Of a DNA stretch of 64,000 nucleotides, positions 26,506 to 34,633 are shown one piece after another. The notes under the pieces are model-generated. The model did no database searches, had not been told where the DNA came from, and was given only the letters and a program-made list of their open reading frames with translations. The translations under genes and the position numbers were made by a program. How positions within the stretch are numbered: the stretch's first letter is position 1; the number at the start of each line of letters is the position of its first letter. This DNA is from JAVBQG01 sp031549185 (GTDB lineage: Bacteria; Synergistota; Synergistia; Synergistales; Synergistaceae). Where the stretch lies: positions 1 through 64,000 of the forward strand of contig JAVBQG010000003.1 of NCBI GenBank assembly GCA_031549185.1, read 5' to 3'.

Positions 26506-26605
26506 CGGAGCAATGGTGAGGAGATACCGAGCCTGACTTTTTTATATAACTCTTATCCGAACATACCTTCTTCATTCCGGACATACTTATGCAGATGCGG
26601 ACCAG

Positions 26606-26636
26606 ACTGGAGGGCAATCGCCCCTCCAGTTTTTTA
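26606..26636 (+). terminator. Rho-independent terminator
   Basis: ACTGGAGGG (26606-26614) pairs with CCCTCCAGT (26622-26630), followed by TTTTT. It ends the pilus cassette before trmB. Confidence 0.88.
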
Positions 26637-26681
26637 TGTGGTGTGGTAAGATTGTCTGCACAAAATTTTGGAGTTGAGCGC

Positions 26682-27626
26682 ATGTATTGGAATTTTACGA
26701 AGCTATTGAGAACCTCGCTCGACTCGCCGCTGTCGCGCGGCGACGGGCCGTTGGTGGTTGAGATCGGTTTCGGCAACGGCGAGTATCTCGAATATCTCGC
26801 GCGCAAACGGCAAGACGCGCAGGTTGTCGGCATCGAGGTCTCGCAGTGGTGCCTCTGCAAAGCAGCGCGCAGGGCGCTCGCCATCGGGCTTTCGAACGTG
26901 CGCCTGCTGCACGGCGACGCGCGGGCGTTGCTTTCGCGTGCGTTCGAGCCCGCTTCGATCGACGAGGTCTATATGAATTTCCCCTGCCCCTGGCCGAAGC
27001 GCAAGCACGCGGAGCGCCGCGTGACGCGCCCGCAGTTCGCCGGGTTGATGAGCGCCTGCCTGGCACCGGGGGGGACCTTTATTCTCGCTACCGATGTGGA
27101 CTGGTACGCGGAGGAGACGAGGGCGGTCTTCGCCGCGAGCGGCGACTTCGAGACAAGCCCCGTGCTGGAGAATCCGGAGCGGGACTATCACACGAAGTAC
27201 GAGCGCAAGTGGATCGAGATGGGGCGCGGCACATACACGGTCACAGCCCAAAAAGCCGGGAAAAAAGAGGGGGTTGCCGAAGTGGAGAACGGGAAAGTGG
27301 ACGGGGAGCCCTCGGCTCCCCTTGAAATGGATGGAAATATAGATATCGGCGACGCGCGCGACGCAATTTTGTCGTTGAAGGGCGATACGGTCGAAGGGCC
27401 GGAGTATCGCGTCGTCTTTCGCGAGGTCTTTTTCGCGGAGGACGGAGCCGCTCTCGTGATGGCGATCTCGGTCGACGAGGGGTTCGAGCAGCACTACTAT
27501 CTGCGCGTCGTCCCGACGGCCCATGGCCTGCGCGGTAAGGTCGACTCGGTCGGCCACCCGTACCGCACGCCCGGCGTGCGGGCCAGCCTGCGGCACGTGA
27601 TGAAGAAAGTGGGCGCGAAATTTTAA
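26682..27626 (+). CDS. trmB: tRNA (guanine-N7)-methyltransferase with C-terminal extension
   Basis: The 314-residue protein starts at ATG 26682. The SAM-binding site VVEIGFGNGEYL, catalytic-loop His and Arg (PWPKRKHAERR), ATDVDWYAEE and the YHTKYERKW segment all match TrmB, which makes m7G46 in tRNA. Two features differ: the loop reads FPCPWP where FPDPW is standard, so the catalytic Asp is Cys, and about 100 extra residues follow the catalytic domain. Extended TrmB proteins are known in thermophiles such as Aquifex. Confidence 0.85.
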   Translation: MYWNFTKLLRTSLDSPLSRGDGPLVVEIGFGNGEYLEYLARKRQDAQVVGIEVSQWCLCKAARRALAIGLSNVRLLHGDARALLSRAFEPASIDEVYMNFPCPWPKRKHAERRVTRPQFAGLMSACLAPGGTFILATDVDWYAEETRAVFAASGDFETSPVLENPERDYHTKYERKWIEMGRGTYTVTAQKAGKKEGVAEVENGKVDGEPSAPLEMDGNIDIGDARDAILSLKGDTVEGPEYRVVFREVFFAEDGAALVMAISVDEGFEQHYYLRVVPTAHGLRGKVDSVGHPYRTPGVRASLRHVMKKVGAKF

Positions 27627-27648
27627 GAAGCTGTGCATTATCGTTGTA

Positions 27649-27703
27649 GCGCGTCCGGCTCTTGTGATGTTCCGGTGGCAGAACGGACGCGCATTGCGCG
27701 TCC
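27649..27703. repeat. Alternating 8-9 bp inverted repeats between trmB and the MFS gene
   Basis: GCGCGTCCG (27649-27657), CGGACGCGC (27684-27692) and GCGCGTCC (27696-27703) can pair in two exclusive ways: a long-loop stem, or a tight hairpin GGACGCGC-att-GCGCGTCC. The tight hairpin followed by CTACG looks like a dispersed palindromic repeat. It lies between convergent genes and may help stop transcription. Confidence 0.6.
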
Positions 27704-27741
27704 CTACGGCGATATTTTACAACCCCGCTGATAATCTGTAA

Positions 27742-28983
27742 TTAGACTGCCGGCCTCTTTTTTCTGAAGTGTGCCATCGCGTAATACACGACCACCGTCA
27801 GGGGGGCGAGCGCGACGAAGCTCAGCGTCAGCCCCAGGCCGATGTGGTCGGCCAGTATGCCGATGGGGGATGCCACGATGTTCGCCATGCCCCACGACAC
27901 GCCCATGACGAGCGAACTGGCAGTGCTGCGGGACCCCGGCACCAACTCCTGTGCCATCGCGAGGGTGACGGGGTTCGTCGCCGAGATGCACGCTCCTCCG
28001 CAAATGAAGAGGGCGATGGAGAACATGCCGCTCGCCTGAATGGCGGGGAACATAAACAGCGGAGCGAACAACAGCATCGTGACGACGACCGGCATCTTGC
28101 CGAATTTGTCCGCCATCTTGCCGCCGCACAGGTTGGCGAACGAGCCGGCGATCGTGTAGGCGAAGAGCACGGTGCCGCCCGCTTCGATACTGCCGCCGCG
28201 GCTTGTCACGAGCAGCGGCAGAAAGACGCGGATGCCCTGAAAGGTCGAGTCGCGCACGATCGAGATCAGGATCAGCGCGAGGCAGATTTTCATCACAGCT
28301 GGCATGCTCGGTTTTGCAGACGCCGGAGGGGGGACTTCGAGTTCCGCGTCGAACGCGTTCTCGTCCTCGATTCGCTCCTGTTCGTGTGTGTCGGCGGGGA
28401 TCCATCGCTTGGCCGTGAAGATGAAGGCGGCGACGCCGAGCAGAGCGAGCGGCATCAGGCTGGGGCCGAGCGTTCGCAGCAAAAAGACGGCGTAAAGTGG
28501 ACTCAGGGCCGAGCCCAGCGTACCCGCGGCCGCGAAGATCGCGAGGTAGGACCCGAGCCGTTCCGAACCGCCCGCGATCCCCGTCAGGCCGTGTCCCTGC
28601 GGGTGGAAACTGGCGGTGCCGGTCCCCATGAGTGAGACGAAGAGTAGCGCCATGCCGTACGTCGGCGCGACGGGCAGCAGATAGGCGCCGCTCGCCGTCA
28701 GCAGGGGGGCGTAGAGCGCGAAGACCGGTTTGTTGCTCTTGTCGGCAAAATGTCCGGCGAAGGGCTGTACCACGAGGTTCAGTATTCCGAAGAGCGTGCT
28801 TAAGAACCCCGCCTCTCCCAGCGAGAGCGAGAGGCGTTTTACGATCTCGGGCAGGAAAGTCGGCAACAGCGTCGGATGCAGGTCGTTGATAAAATGCATC
28901 GCCGATACGGCGAGCAACGATTTGAACCGACTTTTCTCCGCGGTGGGGTCGTTCTGGTTCGGATGTTTTATTAATTTCAGCAC
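27742..28983 (-). CDS. MFS transporter, fosmidomycin-resistance (Fsr)-like
   Basis: The 413-residue protein starts with GTG 28983, eight bases after GGAGG. It has about 12 membrane helices split by a charged central loop (ERIEDENAFDAELEV, about residues 205-220). The N-terminal AMHFINDLHPTLLPTFLPEIV, and FHPQGHGLTGIAGG near residue 125, match the Fsr branch of the major facilitator superfamily. Members export drugs such as fosmidomycin; the real substrate is unknown. It is divergent from rsmD. Confidence 0.82.
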   Translation of the reverse strand: MLKLIKHPNQNDPTAEKSRFKSLLAVSAMHFINDLHPTLLPTFLPEIVKRLSLSLGEAGFLSTLFGILNLVVQPFAGHFADKSNKPVFALYAPLLTASGAYLLPVAPTYGMALLFVSLMGTGTASFHPQGHGLTGIAGGSERLGSYLAIFAAAGTLGSALSPLYAVFLLRTLGPSLMPLALLGVAAFIFTAKRWIPADTHEQERIEDENAFDAELEVPPPASAKPSMPAVMKICLALILISIVRDSTFQGIRVFLPLLVTSRGGSIEAGGTVLFAYTIAGSFANLCGGKMADKFGKMPVVVTMLLFAPLFMFPAIQASGMFSIALFICGGACISATNPVTLAMAQELVPGSRSTASSLVMGVSWGMANIVASPIGILADHIGLGLTLSFVALAPLTVVVYYAMAHFRKKRPAV

Positions 28984-29080
28984 GAATGGTTCCTCCGCTT
29001 AAATGGCCTATTTCTCTGTTCTCGTCTGTAAAATCATGTTATCGTAGATTATATACCATAAATGCCGGAGGGGGATGTCC

Positions 29081-29641
29081 ATGTCGCAGAGAATCGCGAA
29101 AGCCGGAAGGGCGAGCAAAGAGGCGCGCCCGACGTCCGGCAAGGTTCTTCTGGCGTTGCTCAATATACTGGACGCCTCGGGGCGCCTTGACGGCGCGCGC
29201 GTGCTGGATCTTTTTTCGGGTACGGGGCAGGTGGCTCTCGCGATGTTGAAGAGGGGAGCCGCATCGGCTCTGGCGGTCGAATCGGAGCGGGAGAGGGCGT
29301 CCGCCATCTCGGCGTCGTTTGCGAAAGGCGGGTGCGGTGATGCGGCTCGTGCCGTCTGTGGCGACGCGCGGCGCGCCCTGCCGAAATTTGCGGGCGCGGG
29401 CGAGCGTTTCGACGTCGTCTTCGCCGACCCCCCTTATTTATTGGGCTGGGGCGAGAAATTGGTTGCGCTGATGGGCGAAAATTGGGGTATCCTGGCGGAG
29501 GGCGGTGTCTTCGTCTTCGAGCATGCGACGCGCGAAGAGTTGCCGCCCCTGGAGCATGAAGGAGAAACGATCGGGCGCGACGACAGAATCTACGGCGACA
29601 CGGCACTGTCGTTTTACTGGAACGGAGGGCGAAACGTTTGA
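29081..29641 (+). CDS. rsmD: 16S rRNA (guanine966-N2)-methyltransferase RsmD
   Basis: ATG 29081, seven bases after GGAGGGGG, is preferred over ATG 29075, which is too close to the site; 186 residues result. The SAM motif VLDLFSGTGQVALAMLKRGA and the catalytic FADPPYLLG are those of RsmD, which methylates G966 of 16S rRNA during assembly. The end overlaps the coaD start by four bases, the common rsmD-coaD coupling. Confidence 0.9.
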   Translation: MSQRIAKAGRASKEARPTSGKVLLALLNILDASGRLDGARVLDLFSGTGQVALAMLKRGAASALAVESERERASAISASFAKGGCGDAARAVCGDARRALPKFAGAGERFDVVFADPPYLLGWGEKLVALMGENWGILAEGGVFVFEHATREELPPLEHEGETIGRDDRIYGDTALSFYWNGGRNV

Positions 29642-30129
29642 ACAGAGCGGTATACCCGGGGTCCTTCGACCCCTTCACCAACGGACACCTGGACATCTCG
29701 CAGAGAGGGGCGCAGATCTTCGACGAGTTGATCGTCGCCGTCCTGGTGAACTCGGAGAAACACCCGGCCTTCAGCACGGAGGAGCGCCAGATGATGGCGC
29801 GCGAGGCGCTCGTGCACCTGCCGAACGTGCGCGTGATGGCGTTCGACGGTCTGCTGGTCGATTTCATGCGGCAGCTGCAGAGCCGCGTGATCCTGCGAGG
29901 ACTGCGCGCGCTGTCGGACTTCGAGTACGAGTTTCAACTCGCTCAGATGAACAAACAACTCGCGCCGGAGGTGGAGACTTTCTTTATGGTGACGGACGCG
30001 AAATACTCGTATCTTTCGAGCCGCGGCGTCAAGGAGGTCTTTCAGTACGGGGGGGCGATCCAGGAGTTCGTCCCGCCGGGGGTCTTTCGCAGAATGCGCG
30101 AGCGGATCGCGCCGCGGCGGCCGAAGTAG
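29638..30129 (+). CDS. coaD: Phosphopantetheine adenylyltransferase
   Basis: The 163-residue protein starts with TTG 29638, overlapping the rsmD stop. The nucleotidyltransferase motif YPGSFDPFTNGHLDI and the later YSYLSSRGVKEV match CoaD, which transfers AMP to 4'-phosphopantetheine in coenzyme A synthesis. Length is normal. The next gene converges from the opposite strand five bases away with no visible terminator. Confidence 0.95.
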   Translation: MNRAVYPGSFDPFTNGHLDISQRGAQIFDELIVAVLVNSEKHPAFSTEERQMMAREALVHLPNVRVMAFDGLLVDFMRQLQSRVILRGLRALSDFEYEFQLAQMNKQLAPEVETFFMVTDAKYSYLSSRGVKEVFQYGGAIQEFVPPGVFRRMRERIAPRRPK

Positions 30130-30134
30130 CAGTA

Positions 30135-31367
30135 TTACAGCGCGGGCACGTAGCGCGCTTCGGCCTTCGTTCTCGGGTTTTCCGTCAGCGTCTCCCAGAT
30201 CTCCGTCGCGCGGTGCTCGAGCTGCATCATCGAACGGGCGTACCCGCCGAGGTCCTGGGGAACGGACGCCTTCGATATGACGGGCAGGGTTGCCGTCTCG
30301 CGCATCACAGCAAGCAGCGCCCTGCCCGTTTCGTTCGCGCCGAGGACGCGGATGTAGGCCGGGCCGTTCTCCTGGAAGCGGCGGCTCATCTCGTGGGTGA
30401 GCCCGATCAGCAGGTGCATGCAGTGGCGTTGGATGCGGCCCCGCGGATATCGCCTGCTCGTGCACGCGTCGACGAACTCGCCGAACGACGCCGCCTCGTA
30501 CGCGAGGCGGCGCATCCTGTTCTCCAGCCCCTCCCGCATCTCCGCTACCCGCGCCAACTCCTCCGGGGGCGTTCTCAGCAGCATCAACTTCAACGCGCGC
30601 CAGAGGCGGTCTTCGTCGCACGCGACTCTGCCGTTTCGATCGGCTTCCTGCAACAAAACCGCCGTGTCCTCCGGCATCAGGGAGAGCGCCAGTTTTTTCC
30701 GCTCCGCGTCACCCGACGTGAAAAGATCGCGGATCGCCGTGGCGCTTGCGATCTCGCCATCGGCAATCCCCCTGTCGTGATACCCGGCGCCGATTCGTTC
30801 GATCGGGGCGGGTTCGATGGAATATTTTTTCTCGCGGATGCGCCCCACGTACGCGAGGGCCAGGTTGTTGTTCGGCCGTTTCAAAAATTCAAGCGCGCCG
30901 GGAACGAACACGTCGAGCGCCATGCTGCGCGCTTGCACGAAGCTGTATCCCTCCGCCAGAAATTTTTTCAGGGCATCTTTGAAGTCGCCCGGCTCTTCGT
31001 TCAACACATCGGCCATTGCGCTCATGTCGCGATCGGGAGCTTCCATGCCGAAGGAGAGTTTTTTCACGACGCCGGTGGCGGCGAGGATGTCGACGGCGGC
31101 GTTCGCGAAGAGGCCGCCGTTGTGCGCAGAAAAGACGACCGGCAGCTCGAGCACGAGGTCCGCGCCGCCGGCGAGGGCCATGCGCGCGCGCGCGCCTTTG
31201 TCGACGAGGGCGGGCAGCCCCCGTTGTACGAAATTGGAAGAAATTACGACAATAATTGCGTCAATTTGTGCACAATTGCGCGTTTTCCTGATATGATATA
31301 GGTGCCCCTTGTGAAAGGGGTTGTATTCGGCCACAATACCGGCCGTTCTTTCCCACGTTTTCGACAA
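30135..31367 (-). CDS. tmcAL: tRNA(Met) cytidine acetate ligase TmcAL (YlbM-like)
   Basis: The 410-residue protein starts with TTG 31367 after GGGAAGGGAG. It has the nucleotidyltransferase motif IVAEYNPFHKGHLYHI and VVISSNFVQRGLPALVDK, as in Bacillus YlbM/TmcAL, which uses ATP and acetate to form N4-acetylcytidine at the wobble position of elongator tRNA-Met. Length equals the family norm. ackA lies divergently 81 bases away; both consume acetate, though their proximity may be coincidence. Confidence 0.87.
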   Translation of the reverse strand: MSKTWERTAGIVAEYNPFHKGHLYHIRKTRNCAQIDAIIVVISSNFVQRGLPALVDKGARARMALAGGADLVLELPVVFSAHNGGLFANAAVDILAATGVVKKLSFGMEAPDRDMSAMADVLNEEPGDFKDALKKFLAEGYSFVQARSMALDVFVPGALEFLKRPNNNLALAYVGRIREKKYSIEPAPIERIGAGYHDRGIADGEIASATAIRDLFTSGDAERKKLALSLMPEDTAVLLQEADRNGRVACDEDRLWRALKLMLLRTPPEELARVAEMREGLENRMRRLAYEAASFGEFVDACTSRRYPRGRIQRHCMHLLIGLTHEMSRRFQENGPAYIRVLGANETGRALLAVMRETATLPVISKASVPQDLGGYARSMMQLEHRATEIWETLTENPRTKAEARYVPAL

Positions 31368-31448
31368 GACGACGACTCCCTTCCCGCGTATATTACATTA
31401 CGTGCGATGGGTGAATCAGTCAAGAAGTCAAGGAGGTTGTCAGTGTAG

Positions 31449-32642
31449 ATGAAAATTCTGGTTTTGAACTGTGGCAGCTCGTCCCTCAAGTATCAGCTGT
31501 TCGACATGACGGGCGAGTCCGTACTTGCCAAGGGCCTCGTGGAGCGTATCGGCATCGCCGGTTCGCGCATCAAGCACAACAAGGGCGTGGACGATACGAC
31601 GATCCGCGAACAGGACATCGCGGACCACACCGATGCGATCAAACTCGTGCTCGATCTGCTGCTCGACGCGAACACGGGCGTCATGAAGAGCCTGGGCGAG
31701 CTGGGGGCGGTCGGCCACCGCGTCGTGCACGGTGGCGAGAAGAACGACAAATCCGCGCTCGTCACGGACGCGGTCATCAAGGAGATCGAGGGGTGCACCT
31801 ACCTCGCCCCTCTGCACAACCCGGCCAACCTGATGGGCATCCGCGCGATGCAGAAGGCGCTGCCCGGCGTGCCGAACGTCGCCGTCTTCGACACCGCGTT
31901 TCACCAGACGATGCCCCCCACGGCATATATCTACGGCATCCCCTACAAATACTACGAGGAGAACAAGGTTCGCCGCTATTCGTTCCACGGCACGAGCCAT
32001 GCGTTCGTCGCCGCCCGTGCCGCGGAGATGCTGGGCAAACCTGCCTCGGCCCTTAAGATCGTCACCTGCCATCTTGGCAACGGCAGCTCGATCACGGCAG
32101 TCGACGGCGGCAAAAGCGTCGACAGCAGCCTCGGCATGGGCACGACGCCCGGCGTTCTGATGGGCACGCGCTGCGGCGACGTGGACGCGTCGGTCGTCCT
32201 TTTCCTGATGGAGAAGGAGAAGGATCTGGGCAAGGTGAGCGACATCCTGCACAAGCAGAGCGGCGTGCTGGGCGTCTCCGGCGTGTCGAGCGACCTGCGC
32301 GACGTCGAGGACGCGGCGGCGAAGGGCAACGCCCGCGCGCGGCTCGCGGTCGATATCCTCTGTACGACGGTGAAGAAGCATATCGCATCGTACGCCGCGG
32401 TCATGGGCGGCGTGGACGCGATCGTCTTCACGGCCGGCATCGGCGAGAACAGCGACGTGATTCGCAAGGCATCCACCTGCGGGCTCGAGTTCATGGGCGT
32501 CAAGATCGACGACGCGAAGAACGACGGCCTGCGCGGCAAAGAGGCCGTGATCAGCGTCGACGACTCGAAGGTCAAGATCCTCGTGGTCCCGACCAACGAG
32601 GAGTTGATGATCGCCCGCGACACGCAGAAGCTGGCGAAATAG
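31449..32642 (+). CDS. ackA: Acetate kinase
   Basis: The 397-residue protein starts at ATG 31449 after AAGGAGG. The N-terminal KILVLNCGSSSLKYQLFDM, VGHRVVHGGEK, the FHGTSHAFVA phosphate-binding region and TAGIGENS are classic acetate kinase motifs. The enzyme makes ATP from acetyl phosphate, the final energy step of many fermentations. A phosphotransacetylase gene is not beside it. The DUF177 gene starts three bases after the stop. Confidence 0.96.
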   Translation: MKILVLNCGSSSLKYQLFDMTGESVLAKGLVERIGIAGSRIKHNKGVDDTTIREQDIADHTDAIKLVLDLLLDANTGVMKSLGELGAVGHRVVHGGEKNDKSALVTDAVIKEIEGCTYLAPLHNPANLMGIRAMQKALPGVPNVAVFDTAFHQTMPPTAYIYGIPYKYYEENKVRRYSFHGTSHAFVAARAAEMLGKPASALKIVTCHLGNGSSITAVDGGKSVDSSLGMGTTPGVLMGTRCGDVDASVVLFLMEKEKDLGKVSDILHKQSGVLGVSGVSSDLRDVEDAAAKGNARARLAVDILCTTVKKHIASYAAVMGGVDAIVFTAGIGENSDVIRKASTCGLEFMGVKIDDAKNDGLRGKEAVISVDDSKVKILVVPTNEELMIARDTQKLAK

Positions 32643-32645
32643 TAG

Positions 32646-33230
32646 ATGAAAAAAATTACGGCCCCCCCGCCCGAGTGGGTGTGCGGCATACGAATCTCGC
32701 TGATCCCCAAGGGCGGGGAGCCGTATTTCGAGTCCTTCGAACTTCCCGCGGACGGGGTGGTCGAGCATTGGGGGCAGGAGTACGCCCTTTGCGGTCCTGT
32801 TCTTGCGAAAATCGAAGCTTCCTCTCCGTCTCCCTCGGGCGAGAAAATATTGGCCAAAATCGGCATCCAAACCGATATTTCGTTGCCCTGCTCCCGTTGC
32901 TTATGCGAAACGGGGCTTGCAATTGTCGGCGATTTGAGGTATCTTTTTACACTGCGACCGTCGCAGGACGAAGAGGACGAGTCGGAAGAGGCGGATAAGG
33001 ACGGCGACGTGGATGTCATACCGCTCGATGCGTTCGAGGCCGAGTTGGATCTGGCCCCTTACGTGTGGGAGGTCCTTCTGCTGAATCTGCCCGAGAGAGC
33101 ACTCTGTTCGGACGGCTGCAAAGGTCTCTGTCCCATCTGCGGGAAGAACAAAAACGAAGGCGACTGCGGCTGCAAAGAGGACGATACCGACCCTCGCCTT
33201 GCCGTCCTTCGCGATTTCAAGCCGGATTGA
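32646..33230 (+). CDS. DUF177 (YceD) family protein
   Basis: The 194-residue protein begins at ATG 32646. It shows the central CSRCLCETGLAIVGDLRYLF and the Cys-rich C-terminal CSDGCKGLCPICGKN of YceD/DUF177, with a long acidic insert between (about residues 105-120). This family is linked to 23S rRNA/L32 biogenesis and almost always lies upstream of rpmF, as here. Coupling to ackA is less usual. Confidence 0.9.
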   Translation: MKKITAPPPEWVCGIRISLIPKGGEPYFESFELPADGVVEHWGQEYALCGPVLAKIEASSPSPSGEKILAKIGIQTDISLPCSRCLCETGLAIVGDLRYLFTLRPSQDEEDESEEADKDGDVDVIPLDAFEAELDLAPYVWEVLLLNLPERALCSDGCKGLCPICGKNKNEGDCGCKEDDTDPRLAVLRDFKPD

Positions 33231-33291
33231 TCCGGCGCACGACGATCATCGGCTTTTTCAAGCAAGGTAAGGGCAAGGGAGGGAGAATACA

Positions 33292-33486
33292 ATGGCAACT
33301 CCAAAGAGAAGGATTTCGCACGCGCGCACGCACAACCGCAAGGCGAAGTTCCTCGGCGCGCTCGTCGCGCCCGCGACGACGATCTGCTCGCGTTGCGGCG
33401 AGCCGGTGCAGACGTACCGGGCCTGTGCAGCCTGCGGGACCTACCGCGGCCGTCAGGTGTTGAAGGTGGCGGACGAAGAGAAATAA
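33292..33486 (+). CDS. rpmF: 50S ribosomal protein L32
   Basis: The 64-residue basic protein opens with ATPKRRISHARTHNRKAKF and carries two CxxC pairs (CSRCGEP and CAACG), the zinc-ribbon form of L32. ATG 33292 follows GGGAGAATACA. It pairs with the DUF177 gene. In many bacteria rpmF leads into plsX-fabH; here that cluster is about 8 kb away and a terminator follows rpmF. Confidence 0.96.
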   Translation: MATPKRRISHARTHNRKAKFLGALVAPATTICSRCGEPVQTYRACAACGTYRGRQVLKVADEEK

Positions 33487-33510
33487 ACGGGATGGCATGC
33501 GAATATCCTC

Positions 33511-33545
33511 GGGAGGACGGTTGATTCCGCCCTCCCATTTTTTGT
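33511..33545 (+). terminator. Rho-independent terminator after rpmF
   Basis: GGGAGGACGG (33511-33520) pairs with CCGCCCTCCC (33527-33536), with one mismatch, around a six-base loop. ATTTTTTTG follows. Confidence 0.85.
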
Positions 33546-33582
33546 AAAATCGAGCTATCATAGGACACCCAGAGGAGGTGTC

Positions 33583-34011
33583 GTGCCGATGCCCTTCATG
33601 AATTTCATGAGCATCACGAGAGCTCTGTCGGACGAGAACAGAGTCCGCATATTAATGGCCCTGCGCCACAGCGAGTTCTGCGTCTGTCAGATCACCGCGT
33701 TCCTCGATCTGTCGCCGTCTACGACCTCCAAGCACCTCTCCGTGCTCAAGCAGGCGAGGCTCATCGAGGGAAAGAAGGACGGGAAGTGGGTTTACTATCG
33801 GCTTGCCGACTCCTCGGAGAGCTACCCGATGGCGAAGGAAGCCATCGAATGGGTGGAGCGATCCATCGGGGAGAGCTCGATCATTCACAGGGACGAGGCG
33901 CGCATCCGCAGGATCCTGGCGGAGGAGAGAACGCGCTACGGCATCGACGGCTGCAGGATGCCGGACGAATTTCACTCCGGCGCGGTTCATGCCGTCGCGC
34001 CCAACGAATAA
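33583..34011 (+). CDS. ArsR-family winged-helix transcriptional regulator
   Basis: The product is 142 residues from GTG 33583 (140 from ATG 33589), after AGGAGG. It has the ArsR fold, with HSEFCVCQITAFLDLSPSTTSKHLSVLKQARLIEGKKDGKWVYYRL in pieces covering the ELCVCDL metal-sensing helix (here EFCVCQI) and the recognition helix. The paired cysteines support As(III)/Sb or heavy-metal sensing. No metal efflux gene is adjacent; the next gene is dgkA. The C-terminal 45 residues extend beyond the basic fold. Confidence 0.85.
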   Translation: MPMPFMNFMSITRALSDENRVRILMALRHSEFCVCQITAFLDLSPSTTSKHLSVLKQARLIEGKKDGKWVYYRLADSSESYPMAKEAIEWVERSIGESSIIHRDEARIRRILAEERTRYGIDGCRMPDEFHSGAVHAVAPNE

Positions 34012-34059
34012 AAGGGGGAGCTCGCCCTGGCGACAAAGGATTGGAAGAATAGAACGCTG

Positions 34060-34395
34060 TTGCAAAAGATGCTCAACTCGCTCAACGGTTTTCGCGTCGC
34101 CCTCCTCAAAGAGAGGGCGGTCATGCAGGAGACGCTCGCACTTGTGGCCATCGTCTCTTTCGCCGTCTTCCACGGCTGCGACGGGGCGAGGATCTTTCTC
34201 GTCTTTCTCGCGTGCCTTCTGCCCATTACACTGGAACTCGTCAACTCGTCGATGGAGATTTTCATCGACCACGTACTCGGCACAACCTACCGCGAGGAGA
34301 TTCGCCGCGCCAAGGATATGCTCTCCGCCGCCGTCTGCCTGGCGCTGCTGATCGGCTACTGCGGCTCCCTATGGATCATCTTCTTCGCCCAGTAA
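34060..34395 (+). CDS. dgkA: Diacylglycerol kinase, DgkA type
   Basis: Three membrane helices and LELVNSSMEIFIDHVLG followed by RRAKDMLSAAVCLALL match the catalytic Glu/Asn and C-terminal signature of integral-membrane diacylglycerol (or undecaprenol) kinase. TTG 34060 is the first conventional start, giving 111 residues, but its ribosome site is weak. A CTG at 34027, about seven bases after GGGGGAG, would give the usual 122-residue length. It recycles lipid intermediates at the cytoplasmic membrane. It is probably co-transcribed with the ArsR-type gene. Confidence 0.87.
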   Translation: MQKMLNSLNGFRVALLKERAVMQETLALVAIVSFAVFHGCDGARIFLVFLACLLPITLELVNSSMEIFIDHVLGTTYREEIRRAKDMLSAAVCLALLIGYCGSLWIIFFAQ

Positions 34396-34398
34396 AGC

Positions 34399-34545
34399 CT
34401 ACAGGTTTTTTCGAATGATCTCGATCGCCGCCTCCATGTATGACGGGATATAGCTGTCCTTTTTGTGGGCGGCGACGAATTCGACGAGCCTCGGCGCGTC
34501 CCCCGCGAGAAAAACGGCGGGGAGCGCGCTTGAATTTGAAATTCT
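34399..34545 (-). pseudogene. Short C-terminal gene remnant
   Basis: On the reverse strand a frame of 48 codons ending in TAG (34401-34399) reads like real protein (ALPAVFLAGDAPRLVEFVAA then KKDSYIPSYMEAAIEIIRKN). It has no start codon before an upstream in-frame stop near 34548. It looks like the tail of a decayed gene between dgkA and the S55 peptidase gene. Family not recognised, and a chance frame cannot be excluded. The rest of 34546-34633 shows nothing. Confidence 0.35.
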
Positions 34546-34633
34546 TCAATGCGTCTTGAGCACGTTTGATTTCAATTCGGCATGACTCCCGCAGGCTTTT
34601 ACGTCGTATTCTTAAACGATCGGCGAATCCCTA

